Part shown: one piece after another, positions 13,719 to 21,079 of the stretch
Position numbering within the stretch: position 1 is the stretch's first letter
Layout: every line of letters starts with the position of its first letter
Source: an uncultured Lacinutrix sp.
GTDB lineage: Bacteria; Bacteroidota; Bacteroidia; Flavobacteriales; Flavobacteriaceae
DNA length: 34,016 nt
Assembly: GCA_937129145.1 (NCBI GenBank)
Contig: CAKZMU010000061.1
Coordinates: forward strand, 1-34,016
Reading direction: 5' to 3'
Notes under the pieces: generated by a model
Told to the model about the DNA's origin: nothing
The model's database searches: none
What the model saw: the letters and a program-made list of their open reading frames with translations, nothing else
Made by a program: the position numbers and the translations under genes

Positions 13719-14221
13719 AATATTTAATCAATTTAATAATAATTTTATTATATAATACCACAAGTTTCGCGCAAGACCCCATCTATACTGTAAAGGTAAA
13801 GGACACTTGTTATAGTTTCAATTATAGTGAGGAACTTAAAGATCCGTTGGACGATTTTTTCAAACATGCCCAGCTTTATTCATATCCAATGGACAGTATT
13901 TCCAACTTGCACGGAATTTACAGAACAAATGTAATCTATTACTACACTGGAACAAATGCAGCGGGACTGACAATGTTAAGTAGAGATTTTAAGGACTTTA
14001 TTTTTATAAACGAAAATATTGAACTATATTTACCAACTTTCATAGAATCAATATTGTATCATGAATTCTATCATCTTTTGGCAAATAATAAAGACCATTG
14101 CTCCGATATATTCTGCCCTTACATTTTACAGGACGGTCGCGCGATAGATGTAGAGAAGGTAATTCGAACTTGGAACGAAGACAGTAAAAAGGAATACTTT
14201 GAATATTTAAAAAGAAACTGA
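13715..14221 (+). CDS. Secreted metzincin-like zinc protease (168 aa)
   Basis: A signal peptide is clear: MKYLINLIIILLYNTTSFAQ with likely cleavage after residue 20. The zinc site is HEFYH at 116-120 (HExxH), followed by H128-C129 and C134 (HC-x4-C). This resembles the archaemetzincin/metzincin layout but with two extra residues before the third His. It would act in the periplasm or outside the cell. A role in exclusion, lysis or host-surface change is only inference. Substrate unknown. Start overlaps the endonuclease stop (ATGA). Confidence 0.7.
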   Translation: MKYLINLIIILLYNTTSFAQDPIYTVKVKDTCYSFNYSEELKDPLDDFFKHAQLYSYPMDSISNLHGIYRTNVIYYYTGTNAAGLTMLSRDFKDFIFINENIELYLPTFIESILYHEFYHLLANNKDHCSDIFCPYILQDGRAIDVEKVIRTWNEDSKKEYFEYLKRN

Positions 14222-14340
14222 TGAAAAAAATAACCGTCACATTGCAGGAAAGATGGGCGGCAACTAGACCGAACATACATCGTAATAAGAAGAAATACAG
14301 AAGGAAAGCAAAGCATGTACTTAAAAAAAATCGATTTTAA
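14221..14340 (+). CDS. Small very basic protein (39 aa)
   Basis: Begins MKKITVTLQERWAATRP and ends in a Lys/Arg-rich helix (HRNKKKYRRKAKHVLKK). Shares one base with the previous stop (TGATG) and overlaps the next gene by 26 bases. Likely nucleic-acid binding by charge; otherwise unknown. Confidence 0.6.
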   Translation: MKKITVTLQERWAATRPNIHRNKKKYRRKAKHVLKKNRF

Positions 14341-14746
14341 TACTGAAGATTATGATAATCTGAAAATATCCGAGCTCAAAAGAATGTGTGATTATTGGCT
14401 AAGACAATATCTTCTTAAAAAAGCAAAACGAAAGGGTATGTCAGGTTATATCTATTGCCCTATAAAAAACACATGGTATCCCGAACATAAAATGCAAGTG
14501 GCACATTACATAGATAGAGCCTGTATGAATCTTAGATATGACTTGAAGAACGTCAAGCTTATCTCAGAGCAAAGTAATATGTGGGATGCACAGATACCAA
14601 AAGAAGGTTATAAAAGTAAACATCATTTTGAATATGAACAAATTCTCAAAAAAAAGGACAAGATTTACTTGCAAGAACAAAATATTGTCCGTATATTTGC
14701 TAGACGAGATTTTATAGAAACTATAGAAAAATTTAAAAATGGCTAA
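14315..14746 (+). CDS. NinG/Rap-like HNH recombination nuclease (143 aa)
   Basis: The central part shows YCPI near 47-50, VAHYIDR at 62-68, LRYDLKNV at 73-80 and EQSN at 85-88. The pattern 'AGHf..R.....LRfd..NvhaQ...CN' defines the lambda NinG (Rap) family, which cleaves branched DNA during recombination. Several zinc Cys positions of NinG are missing or replaced, so this is a divergent member. Just upstream of the recombinase block, which fits. Confidence 0.65.
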   Translation: MYLKKIDFNTEDYDNLKISELKRMCDYWLRQYLLKKAKRKGMSGYIYCPIKNTWYPEHKMQVAHYIDRACMNLRYDLKNVKLISEQSNMWDAQIPKEGYKSKHHFEYEQILKKKDKIYLQEQNIVRIFARRDFIETIEKFKNG

Positions 14747-15149
14747 TAAACCACACCCTTTTCACCGACTTGCAGAGTTGATAAAAATATATGAAACTCA
14801 AAAAGATTCTTTTGACGCAGAAAAATTACAGTCTATAAGGGAAGATATAAGTATTACTTTATTTAATTTATCTGATAGCGCAAGTGAAGCTATTAGTAGA
14901 TATGATTTAGCAGAACATAACCGTAAGATGAAAATGGCGGAAAGAGAACAATTTTATAGAAACGATATTGGATCTGACGGAAAACATATGACAGTTGCAG
15001 AGGCAGCTAATTTAGCTAGATTAGATTCAAAAGAAGAAGTAGAGGCATGTAAGGAAAGTTTGAGACAGAAGAAAAGAGTAGATATTATATTATCCTCTAC
15101 CACTCATATTTTACACGCTATAAGTTCACGATTACAAATGATAAAATAA
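14739..15149 (+). CDS. Hypothetical helical protein upstream of recA-like gene (136 aa)
   Basis: Almost entirely helical: ISRYDLAEHNRKMKMAEREQ, then VAEAANLARLDSKEEVEACK and a C-terminal LHAISSRLQMIK. The size and the Ala/Lys helix followed by 'SRLQ' recall the UvsY-type recombination mediator that sits next to UvsX in other phages. This is a low-confidence inference from pattern and position. Three bases separate it from the recombinase gene. Confidence 0.7.
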   Translation: MANKPHPFHRLAELIKIYETQKDSFDAEKLQSIREDISITLFNLSDSASEAISRYDLAEHNRKMKMAEREQFYRNDIGSDGKHMTVAEAANLARLDSKEEVEACKESLRQKKRVDIILSSTTHILHAISSRLQMIK

Positions 15150-15152
15150 TAT

Positions 15153-16145
15153 ATGGCAAAGAATAAACCAGAAGAAAAAGCTTTATCCGCACTAGATAGT
15201 CTATATGAAAAATATGGAAAAAGTAAAGATATTTATCAACCGCCACCTACAGTAGAAGACATTGACCCAACGGTAGAGAGAATAAACAACCCTTTTATGT
15301 CTTTCGATAGATTTTTAGGAGGAGGTCCTGCAAAAGGAAAAATAACTACATTCTCTGCATTAGCATCAGCAGGTAAAACTTCACTAGCTTTAAATTTTGC
15401 TGGGGCAAACCCTGAATCGGTAATAGGATTTTTGGACTGCGAATTCAATTGGGCTGATTCTTCCTACTTGTGGATAGATAAATATTTTGGAATAGAGAAA
15501 GAAAGAATACACGTATTACAACCAACGTGGCTAGAAGAAGGTGCTGAAATGATAGAAGACCTTTGTGATGCGTGTGATATAGTTATACATGATGGTTTTG
15601 ATTCTATTGCTCCAAAAGGAGAGTATGAAGCGTCAATGGAGGCAAATTCCATGGGATTACAAGCAAGAGCTTATAAAAAATTCTTTAGGCGTTCTATGGG
15701 TAAAATTTACAAAAGTAACGCATCTCTTATAATCACAAACCATCTTTACGAAAATATTGGTAATCAGTTTGAGCCTTTTAAAGAACCAGGAGGTAAGTCT
15801 ATCCATGATTATGCTTCTCAAAAACTTTATATGACCAGAGCTAACATAAAAGATTCTTCTAAAAAAGTTATCGGGCAAAATGTAAATTGCAATATTAATA
15901 AAGATAAGCTTACTGGGAATAGAGGTACAAAATTTTCTCTTCCTTACAATAACAGGACAGGCTTTAATATTGAGGAAGATATTATAAATAATGCTCTTGA
16001 TTTAGAGATAATTTCAAAATCAGGGTCTTGGTATAATTATGAAGACACAAAAATTGGACAAGGAAGCATTAATGCCGCAGAGACTTTAAAAGATAATCCT
16101 GAGCTTACAGAAGAAATAATTACAAGATGTAAAGCAAAATTTTAA
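15153..16145 (+). CDS. RecA/UvsX-like recombinase (330 aa)
   Basis: Strand-exchange ATPase for homologous recombination and recombination-dependent replication. Walker A is ASAGKTS at 71-77, the RecA-type acidic residue E97 lies in LDCEFNW, Walker B is IVIHDGFD at 143-150, and the sensor-like IITNH is at 193-197. The length is close to that of RecA and UvsX. It lies among NinG-like, SSB-like and helicase genes, a typical phage recombination set. Shares TAATG with the next gene. Confidence 0.9.
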   Translation: MAKNKPEEKALSALDSLYEKYGKSKDIYQPPPTVEDIDPTVERINNPFMSFDRFLGGGPAKGKITTFSALASAGKTSLALNFAGANPESVIGFLDCEFNWADSSYLWIDKYFGIEKERIHVLQPTWLEEGAEMIEDLCDACDIVIHDGFDSIAPKGEYEASMEANSMGLQARAYKKFFRRSMGKIYKSNASLIITNHLYENIGNQFEPFKEPGGKSIHDYASQKLYMTRANIKDSSKKVIGQNVNCNINKDKLTGNRGTKFSLPYNNRTGFNIEEDIINNALDLEIISKSGSWYNYEDTKIGQGSINAAETLKDNPELTEEIITRCKAKF

Positions 16146-16288
16146 TGAGAGAAAAAATAACAATAGATTACTCGGAGTATGAAGACCTACTTAAAGATAA
16201 AGCTATACTGGAAGTTCTTTTCTCTCACGATGTAGAGAACTGGCAGGGATTTGAAAAAGCTATAGATTCACTAAATAGAACACAATGA
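16145..16288 (+). CDS. Hypothetical small acidic protein (47 aa)
   Basis: Starts MREKITIDYSEYEDLLKDKA, helical and acidic. TAATG and ATGA overlaps on its two sides. Unknown. Confidence 0.6.
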   Translation: MREKITIDYSEYEDLLKDKAILEVLFSHDVENWQGFEKAIDSLNRTQ

Positions 16289-16488
16289 AATACACACTGG
16301 GATTACTTTTTATAATTTTCTATTTTGCTTATAATTGGGGGATGACCGCCACAAAGATAGAGAATGGAGAGCTAGAAGATAACCTGAAGGTACGTGGACT
16401 GGGATATCTTTTTATGCTACCTTACCAACTACTTTATAGAGTAACTTTGTACCTTGAAAAACTTATTGAATGGGTGCGAGGGAAGTAA
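16285..16488 (+). CDS. Small membrane protein (67 aa)
   Basis: An N-terminal membrane segment (LGLLFIIFYFAYNWGM) and a second hydrophobic stretch (GYLFMLPYQLLYRVTLYL) predict one or two inner-membrane passes. Its end overlaps the next gene by 19 bases. Function unknown. Confidence 0.65.
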   Translation: MKYTLGLLFIIFYFAYNWGMTATKIENGELEDNLKVRGLGYLFMLPYQLLYRVTLYLEKLIEWVRGK

Positions 16489-16973
16489 ATAATTGGTATT
16501 ATAGAAATACACAAATTGAAGATATACCTAGAGATAAAAAAGATTCTATCGGTTTCATATATGTAATTTATTTTACAACTGGGGAATACTATTATGGACA
16601 GAAATCTCTAGAATTGTCTAAAAAGCAAATTGTAGCAGAAAGCACAGCAATAAAAGAGGGCAAGTCCAATTTTAGAAAATATAAATCTAAAAGTGGAAAA
16701 AATAAAGGGCAATGGATTTATTATCGTGATAAATATGATACTGATTCTTGGAAAGAGTATTGTTCTAGTAGTGATATAGTGAAAAAAATGATTTCTAATG
16801 GAGTAGGCTATAAGAAGGAAGTACTACTGTTTGTAAAAAAGAAAGGGCAGTTAAATTGGGAGGAGACTAAAAAAATTATATGTAGCGGCTGCATGGAAGA
16901 TGGGATGTGTTTGAACTTGAGGGTAGGGAATTACCATAAAGTAAACATAATGAAATATAAAAATGATAGGTAG
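16470..16973 (+). CDS. GIY-YIG family endonuclease (167 aa)
   Basis: The GIY-YIG core is GFIYVIYFTTGEYYYGQKS (28-46), followed by a Lys-rich segment, then WKEYCSSS and the late conserved Glu in LNWEETKK. The pattern is that of free-standing phage Seg-like homing endonucleases. Overlaps the upstream gene by 19 bases and the next by 11, which is unusual for a mobile gene and suggests a long association. Confidence 0.78.
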   Translation: MGAREVNNWYYRNTQIEDIPRDKKDSIGFIYVIYFTTGEYYYGQKSLELSKKQIVAESTAIKEGKSNFRKYKSKSGKNKGQWIYYRDKYDTDSWKEYCSSSDIVKKMISNGVGYKKEVLLFVKKKGQLNWEETKKIICSGCMEDGMCLNLRVGNYHKVNIMKYKNDR

Positions 16974-17271
16974 AAAAGATAGTAAAGATAAAGCTCCTAT
17001 ATTCACATTTTGTAAACAATTTAAATTGGCAATAGAGCAATTGGCATTACGTTCAAAATTAGGGCATGAAAAATATATCGACAAGGATCAAGACTGGAAC
17101 AACTTTTCTAGAGTTGATAATCCTGATTTTGAGTATGGGAATGCTGAATTCAGGCATGCTTTGGGTTTGGGGGATGATGAAGATGAATTGGGACACCGTG
17201 TTGCAACCGCATGGAACGCAATTGCAAAATTAGAAATATTTTTACGAAATAATTTGGATAATTCAAAATAA
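16963..17271 (+). CDS. dATP/dGTP diphosphohydrolase-like protein (102 aa)
   Basis: Features of the phage dATP/dGTP diphosphohydrolase N-terminal family (DUF5664-type): LALRSKLGHEKYI at 28-40, W45-N46, AEFRHALG at 61-68, the acidic cluster DDEDE at 71-75, H78, and ATAWNAIAKLEI at 81-92. Such enzymes remove pyrophosphate from purine dNTPs and adjust pools. No partner for modified purines (PurZ-like) was found in this window. Overlaps the GIY-YIG gene by 11 bases. Confidence 0.6.
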   Translation: MIGRKDSKDKAPIFTFCKQFKLAIEQLALRSKLGHEKYIDKDQDWNNFSRVDNPDFEYGNAEFRHALGLGDDEDELGHRVATAWNAIAKLEIFLRNNLDNSK

Positions 17272-17284
17272 AGAATTAAATTTG
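17253..17284 (+). promoter_or_regulatory. Promoter, TTTG-N20-TAAATTTG
   Basis: TTTGGAT starts at 17253 (inside the previous gene's 3' end) and TAAATTTG is at 17277-17284, exactly 20 bases apart. The ATG at 17288 is three bases after the box. Probably boosts the SSB operon. Confidence 0.75.
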
Positions 17285-17287
17285 CAT

Positions 17288-17689
17288 ATGAAATATATTC
17301 AACTTACAGAAATAGAGAAAGAACTTAACGAGGCCGCTAAAAGAAAACTTGCCGAAGCCGAACAGGAGGCTATAAGACTCAGGGCGGAAAACAATTCCGT
17401 GGAAGAAATTCCCGAGGAAAACACCTTCGAATGGTTCAAATATATGAGTATAGAGCCCCCCGAACATTTAGAGCCTAAAAAAATCATAAACGAGATAAAC
17501 GTACACTTCAATATACTTAAGGACTACGATTTTTTTGAATCCAGGATACTTTTGGAGAGAGACCTTATAGAAAAAGTTTCCGAATGGAAAGAATTCAATA
17601 ACGCCTGTGTCCTTTATCTTTTAAGCGGAGAGGAAGTACTGGTAAAGGAAACATTAGAAGAATTAGAAACAATTTTAAATAAAGAATAA
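17288..17689 (+). CDS. Hypothetical coiled-coil protein (133 aa)
   Basis: N-terminal Ala/Glu/Lys helix (EIEKELNEAAKRKLAEAEQE) is a probable coiled coil; the rest is acidic and helical. The ATG at 17288 is chosen over a TTG two codons upstream because it lies three bases after the -7 box. Codon use is richer in G/C-ending codons than in neighbouring small genes, as in the genes up to about 20150. Just ahead of the SSB gene; role unknown. Confidence 0.7.
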   Translation: MKYIQLTEIEKELNEAAKRKLAEAEQEAIRLRAENNSVEEIPEENTFEWFKYMSIEPPEHLEPKKIINEINVHFNILKDYDFFESRILLERDLIEKVSEWKEFNNACVLYLLSGEEVLVKETLEELETILNKE

Positions 17690-17700
17690 ATAATTACACA

Positions 17701-18408
17701 ATGAAAAACTATTTACAAGTAAATTACGACGGAAGCATCTTTCAATATAGTAAAGAGGATAAGGAAGGCTTCATTAAACACGAAAACAGTAAAGGAAAAG
17801 TATCTTATAGAAAATATTTCAATAAAGGGGTCGATGGGACCCTGACAGGAATTTCCAAAGAAAACAATCAGTACCTAAACAACGCAGAGGAAGTTAGACT
17901 TACCTTGCAAAACGGTGATAATGAAAACATTCTTACTTTCACAGTCTTGAATCAGGACGGTAATTCCATGGATGACTATACCGAGGCACTTACTTTACTT
18001 CTACCTAAAATGAACAAAGGTGAAACCTATAATATCAATAACTGGTATATGAAGAAAGGTGAAACCGTTAATGGGGAAGTAGTTAAATACTCCAATAAAG
18101 GGGTTACGGCGAAGCAAAACGGAGAGAAGATTAAGTCCAACCTTACCTTTGAGTATATAAAAGGAAGAGATACGGATGCGGAAGAGCACGTTAAAGGAGA
18201 CGTTCCTATGTTACATTGGGCGGATGTAGCTGGCAAGAACAGACCAACTGCTGCATCCAAAGAAACTAGACTTATCTACCTTTACAACGTACTTAAAGAA
18301 CAGATTGATAGAATCAACGGAAGCGGAGGTACAGCCACTACCGCACCGAAGAAACAAGAACCAGTAACAGAGGCCGCTCAAACGGAAGACTCACCTCTTC
18401 CATTTTAA
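17701..18408 (+). CDS. Single-stranded DNA-binding protein-like (235 aa)
   Basis: Beta-rich body with many Lys, Asn and aromatic residues, a low-complexity linker (GSGGTATTAPKKQEPVT), and an acidic hydrophobic tip TEDSPLPF. That tip is the hallmark of SSB proteins (compare DDDIPF) and recruits replication partners. No OB-fold family could be confirmed by eye, so it is a divergent phage SSB. Position between recombinase and chaperone genes fits. Confidence 0.75.
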   Translation: MKNYLQVNYDGSIFQYSKEDKEGFIKHENSKGKVSYRKYFNKGVDGTLTGISKENNQYLNNAEEVRLTLQNGDNENILTFTVLNQDGNSMDDYTEALTLLLPKMNKGETYNINNWYMKKGETVNGEVVKYSNKGVTAKQNGEKIKSNLTFEYIKGRDTDAEEHVKGDVPMLHWADVAGKNRPTAASKETRLIYLYNVLKEQIDRINGSGGTATTAPKKQEPVTEAAQTEDSPLPF

Positions 18409-18555
18409 AATATCAAAGTATGTGTGGATGCTGTGATTAAGAGACGCACATTATAAATGTCTGGAACCTATCACTCTCAGGAATGTTACACAAAATCCCG
18501 CTTATCAGTTGGGGAGTTAAGAACTGTTTTTAATAAAACCAATACAAAAAAATAA
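18409..18555 (+). promoter_or_regulatory. Leader between SSB-like gene and next gene
   Basis: 147 bases without a normal gene. A six-residue frame MCGCCD starts at 18420. Near the end CAGTT/AACTG forms a short hairpin followed by TTTTT (about 18507-18532), a weak terminator or attenuator. Confidence 0.4.
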
Positions 18556-19128
18556 ATGAAACAAAAAGATTACACACAGTACACTTTCGATAATGATACC
18601 AATCTGGAAATCGACGTTAATGTATATGCCAGTATTTTAAAGGCATTACAAAGTCTTTTGGATAAATACAGCGATAACTTCGATAAATACAGAACACTTG
18701 CCAACACTCTTTTCGCTTATTTGCAGAAAGAAATAAAAGACGAAGGGACAATTACTTTGAAGTATAACCTTTTCGAGTTTACCGATCAACAACTCCGCGC
18801 TTTGTGGGGCAACGAAATCGTTAACCTTGTAGACCTTAAATTCGACCTTATCAACGAAAAAGGTAAACGGGTATCTAAAAAAGTAAAGGGTAAAATTTAC
18901 GATGAGCCTTTTTCCCCAGAACTTACCGCCGCACAGGATAACGCTCCAAAACCAAAGACAACGGCAGAAGGTCAGATGATTTTGAGAATCCTTAACGAGT
19001 TTCAGGATATTTTCAGAAAGAACATCGATGACGGAAGGGGAGTAACCTTGGAAGAACTTGCCAAAAAACAGGCAGAACCCACCATGGAGGACGTAAAACA
19101 AAAGATGGAGGTAGTTGCAGATGAATAG
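18556..19128 (+). CDS. Hypothetical protein (190 aa)
   Basis: Acidic, mainly helical protein with a conserved-looking middle (FEFTDQQLRALWGNEIV) and a Pro-containing linker near 130. No family recognised. Overlaps the next gene by eight bases. Confidence 0.72.
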   Translation: MKQKDYTQYTFDNDTNLEIDVNVYASILKALQSLLDKYSDNFDKYRTLANTLFAYLQKEIKDEGTITLKYNLFEFTDQQLRALWGNEIVNLVDLKFDLINEKGKRVSKKVKGKIYDEPFSPELTAAQDNAPKPKTTAEGQMILRILNEFQDIFRKNIDDGRGVTLEELAKKQAEPTMEDVKQKMEVVADE

Positions 19129-19447
19129 TGAATATAGTAGTGTCTTAGGATTGGACGAGACTGAAAAGCCTTTCCAAGAAACTTTGTACCAAAAACAGAT
19201 GCGGGAGCAGATGGAAATCTACCAACAGATGGAGTTCCACAGTAAGAACACCCTTATGGTAAAGAACAGGTTGGGAAGTAAGTGCAGCTACCTCTCGTGG
19301 CAAAGGACTGGGGACGATTATGGTATAAAAGCGGTAATTAACGGAAAAAAGATAGAGGTAGCCCTTGGAGGTACGCCGAAGGATGTAGAATATGAGCAGT
19401 ACAACGATCTGTTCGAGAAATTGAATAATTATGGCGAAGATAAGTAA
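19121..19447 (+). CDS. Hypothetical protein (108 aa)
   Basis: Glu/Gln-rich N-terminal helix (YQKQMREQMEIYQQMEF) followed by a small beta-rich part (YGIKAVINGKKIEVALGG). ATG at 19121 is preferred to a TTG two codons upstream. Unknown. Confidence 0.68.
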   Translation: MNSEYSSVLGLDETEKPFQETLYQKQMREQMEIYQQMEFHSKNTLMVKNRLGSKCSYLSWQRTGDDYGIKAVINGKKIEVALGGTPKDVEYEQYNDLFEKLNNYGEDK

Positions 19448-19610
19448 GGAGGCTAGGGAGATGTATGCAATATTCCAAGACGTAGGTGACTGGGGGGACG
19501 TAAACGGTATGACGGGGGACTACGATTCGGACATAGATTCATTCGCCGCGCAATGGAAAGAGATTAAGAACAAAATCAAACAATTAAAGGTAGACACCGA
19601 TACATTATGA
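19431..19610 (+). CDS. Hypothetical acidic protein (59 aa)
   Basis: MAKISKEAREMYAIFQDVGD, then an Asp-rich stretch and a helical Lys-rich end. Overlaps the previous gene by 17 bases and the GroES-like gene by ATGA. Unknown. Confidence 0.62.
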   Translation: MAKISKEAREMYAIFQDVGDWGDVNGMTGDYDSDIDSFAAQWKEIKNKIKQLKVDTDTL

Positions 19611-19936
19611 GAAAAGAAGTAAGCGCACTGGGAATGGTGGCGGTAAAAAGAAAAGTAAAGACCGAAGAATCTTCTTTGGTACTTCCAGCAGGGGTATCGC
19701 ATAGCGATAGGATACAGGGAAATTTTTTCGAGGCTGAGGTAGTCAGTATCGGAATAGCTATCCCAGATGAGTATTTAACCTCCCCCGACGGAAAAAAGAA
19801 ATTGGAAGTGGGGGATACCGCAATTATTCTTGAAATGCCCAAAGGAGTAGCAGAGGAATTACGTATGATAACCTTTGAGGGAGAAAAACTCCTTTTCATA
19901 CAGGCACACGATATATATCTTTTCGAAAAGCCATGA
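19607..19936 (+). CDS. GroES-like co-chaperonin (109 aa)
   Basis: The order of elements matches GroES/Cpn10: a start strand (LGMVAVKRKVKTEESSLVLP), a mobile-loop-like region, FFEAEVVSIG, then LEVGDTAII and the closing FEGEKLLFIQAHDIYLFEK. Phage co-chaperonins (as T4 gp31) replace host GroES on host GroEL to fold large capsid proteins. No GroEL gene is seen here, so it would rely on the host. Four bases overlap the next gene. Confidence 0.78.
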   Translation: MRKEVSALGMVAVKRKVKTEESSLVLPAGVSHSDRIQGNFFEAEVVSIGIAIPDEYLTSPDGKKKLEVGDTAIILEMPKGVAEELRMITFEGEKLLFIQAHDIYLFEKP

Positions 19937-20154
19937 AAAAACTAATAGCAATATTATCGCTTACATTACTGAGCTTTACACAAGATGAGTACAGTGACGG
20001 ATTTGAGTCGGGTTATATTGACGGTTTTTGTTTTAAACAAGAAAATTGTATTGAGCCAATAGTCCCGATTCCAAATTTACCAGACATCAACTGCCAGGAT
20101 TACAGATGTGGTTACAACGATGGGTGGGAAAAAGGACGTTTTGACGCAAGATAA
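19933..20154 (+). CDS. Small exported Cys-containing protein (73 aa)
   Basis: Signal-like start MKKLIAILSLTLLSFTQ, no lipobox Cys close behind it. The mature part is acidic with four cysteines (CFKQENC, NCQDYRC) and repeated 'GY.DG' units (GYIDGFC, GYNDGWEKG). Possibly a disulfide-bonded periplasmic protein. Unknown role. Confidence 0.65.
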   Translation: MKKLIAILSLTLLSFTQDEYSDGFESGYIDGFCFKQENCIEPIVPIPNLPDINCQDYRCGYNDGWEKGRFDAR

Positions 20155-20162
20155 TCGTTTCT

Positions 20163-20231
20163 ATGAGACTTTTTGTCATTTTAGGTGTGTTGGCACGTAA
20201 GTTGACTCCAGAGAGGCGTAGAAACCATTAA
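20163..20231 (+). CDS. Possible micro-protein (22 aa)
   Basis: MRLFVILGVLARKLTPERRR: a hydrophobic start with a basic end. Lies between two real genes with little supporting evidence. Confidence 0.3.
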   Translation: MRLFVILGVLARKLTPERRRNH

Positions 20232-20242
20232 AATTAATTATT

Positions 20243-20563
20243 ATGTTATTTCACGACGACAAATTATGGGGTTATGGTAGTATTCTTGATACGTTACCTA
20301 AGTACCAATCATTAACTTCAGTTATCAATGACTCTAAAGGACTCACAGTAACTTTCAATCTGGCGGGAACTAAAAAGAAGGATATCTCGGTCGAGACACT
20401 CGAAAATACATTAAAAGTAACTTACGGAGATAAAACCAAAGAGACTTACGTTGATTTTTCCAAGTACGATATGAAAAACTCCTCGGCAGAATATGAAAAC
20501 GGGTTACTGACCGTAATTTTACCAAAAGCCCCGCCAAAAACAAGAAAAATACTAATAAAATAG
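20243..20563 (+). CDS. HSP20/alpha-crystallin-like small chaperone (106 aa)
   Basis: Alpha-crystallin domain elements in order: GLTVTFNLAGTKKKDISVE, LENTLKVTYGD, then FSKYDMKNSSAEYENGLLTV and ILPKAPP. The 'A.Y.NGLL.v.lPK' signature is clear. The short N-terminal arm is usual for phage forms. Holds unfolded proteins without ATP. It follows the GroES-like gene by about 300 bases, making a small phage chaperone module. Followed by a terminator. Confidence 0.85.
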   Translation: MLFHDDKLWGYGSILDTLPKYQSLTSVINDSKGLTVTFNLAGTKKKDISVETLENTLKVTYGDKTKETYVDFSKYDMKNSSAEYENGLLTVILPKAPPKTRKILIK

Positions 20564-20585
20564 ACTTAAAAACCAAATAGTTGTT

Positions 20586-20612
20586 AAATCCTCGTTAATT
20601 CGGGGATTTTTT
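20586..20612 (+). terminator. Rho-independent terminator
   Basis: AAATCCTCG pairs with CGGGGATTT (one G-T) around a 6-base loop and runs into Ts. It ends the replication/chaperone transcription unit. Confidence 0.8.
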
Positions 20613-20613
20613 G

Positions 20614-20644
20614 TTGGTAGTAATTAAAATAATTAGTATCTTTG
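20614..20644 (+). promoter_or_regulatory. Strong promoter, TTG-N20-TATCTTTG
   Basis: TTG at 20614-20616 and TATCTTTG at 20637-20644, exactly 20 bases apart, directly after the terminator and four bases before the next ATG. Confidence 0.85.
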
Positions 20645-20648
20645 CACT

Positions 20649-21077
20649 ATGACAACACACAACATAAAAGAAATACTGGGGACAGACGAACTATTATATT
20701 CAGACCAAGCACTTAGATTATATAATTATCTTATAATGGCTGAAGTCTGCGATTATGAGCAACTGGATTTTCAAGGTATAGATAAAATGACCACATTGTT
20801 TTTAACACAATCTTTATCAAGGTATATAATGGACACACAAGTAACACCTATAATACTCTGTGATCCTGAGCATATTAATTCTAAAAAGTTGGAGGATGCC
20901 ATTTGGAAAGGAGAAAATAATGAGATGTATGACCAAATATTGGAAAGCATAGAAAATACTTATAAAAAGAACCTAATAGAGGAATTAGAAGACTTTGCTG
21001 TACACTGTTTACATCTTTCGTGGCGCGGGGATAAACAATACACTTTAAAAGAAGCGTGGGAAAACTACAATAACTGA
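20649..21077 (+). CDS. Hypothetical protein, likely leaderless (142 aa)
   Basis: Acidic, mostly helical protein (EILGTDELLYSDQALRLYNY). No family recognised. Its ATG is four bases after the -7 box, so the mRNA probably starts at the ATG. First gene of a new unit. Confidence 0.72.
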   Translation: MTTHNIKEILGTDELLYSDQALRLYNYLIMAEVCDYEQLDFQGIDKMTTLFLTQSLSRYIMDTQVTPIILCDPEHINSKKLEDAIWKGENNEMYDQILESIENTYKKNLIEELEDFAVHCLHLSWRGDKQYTLKEAWENYNN

Positions 21078-21079
21078 TT

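Noticed and set aside
18646..19101. Minus-strand open frame of 151 codons
   Set aside because: It is a mirror of the plus-strand gene at 18556, with typical antisense composition (Phe, Leu, Cys) and no promoter or neighbours on that strand.
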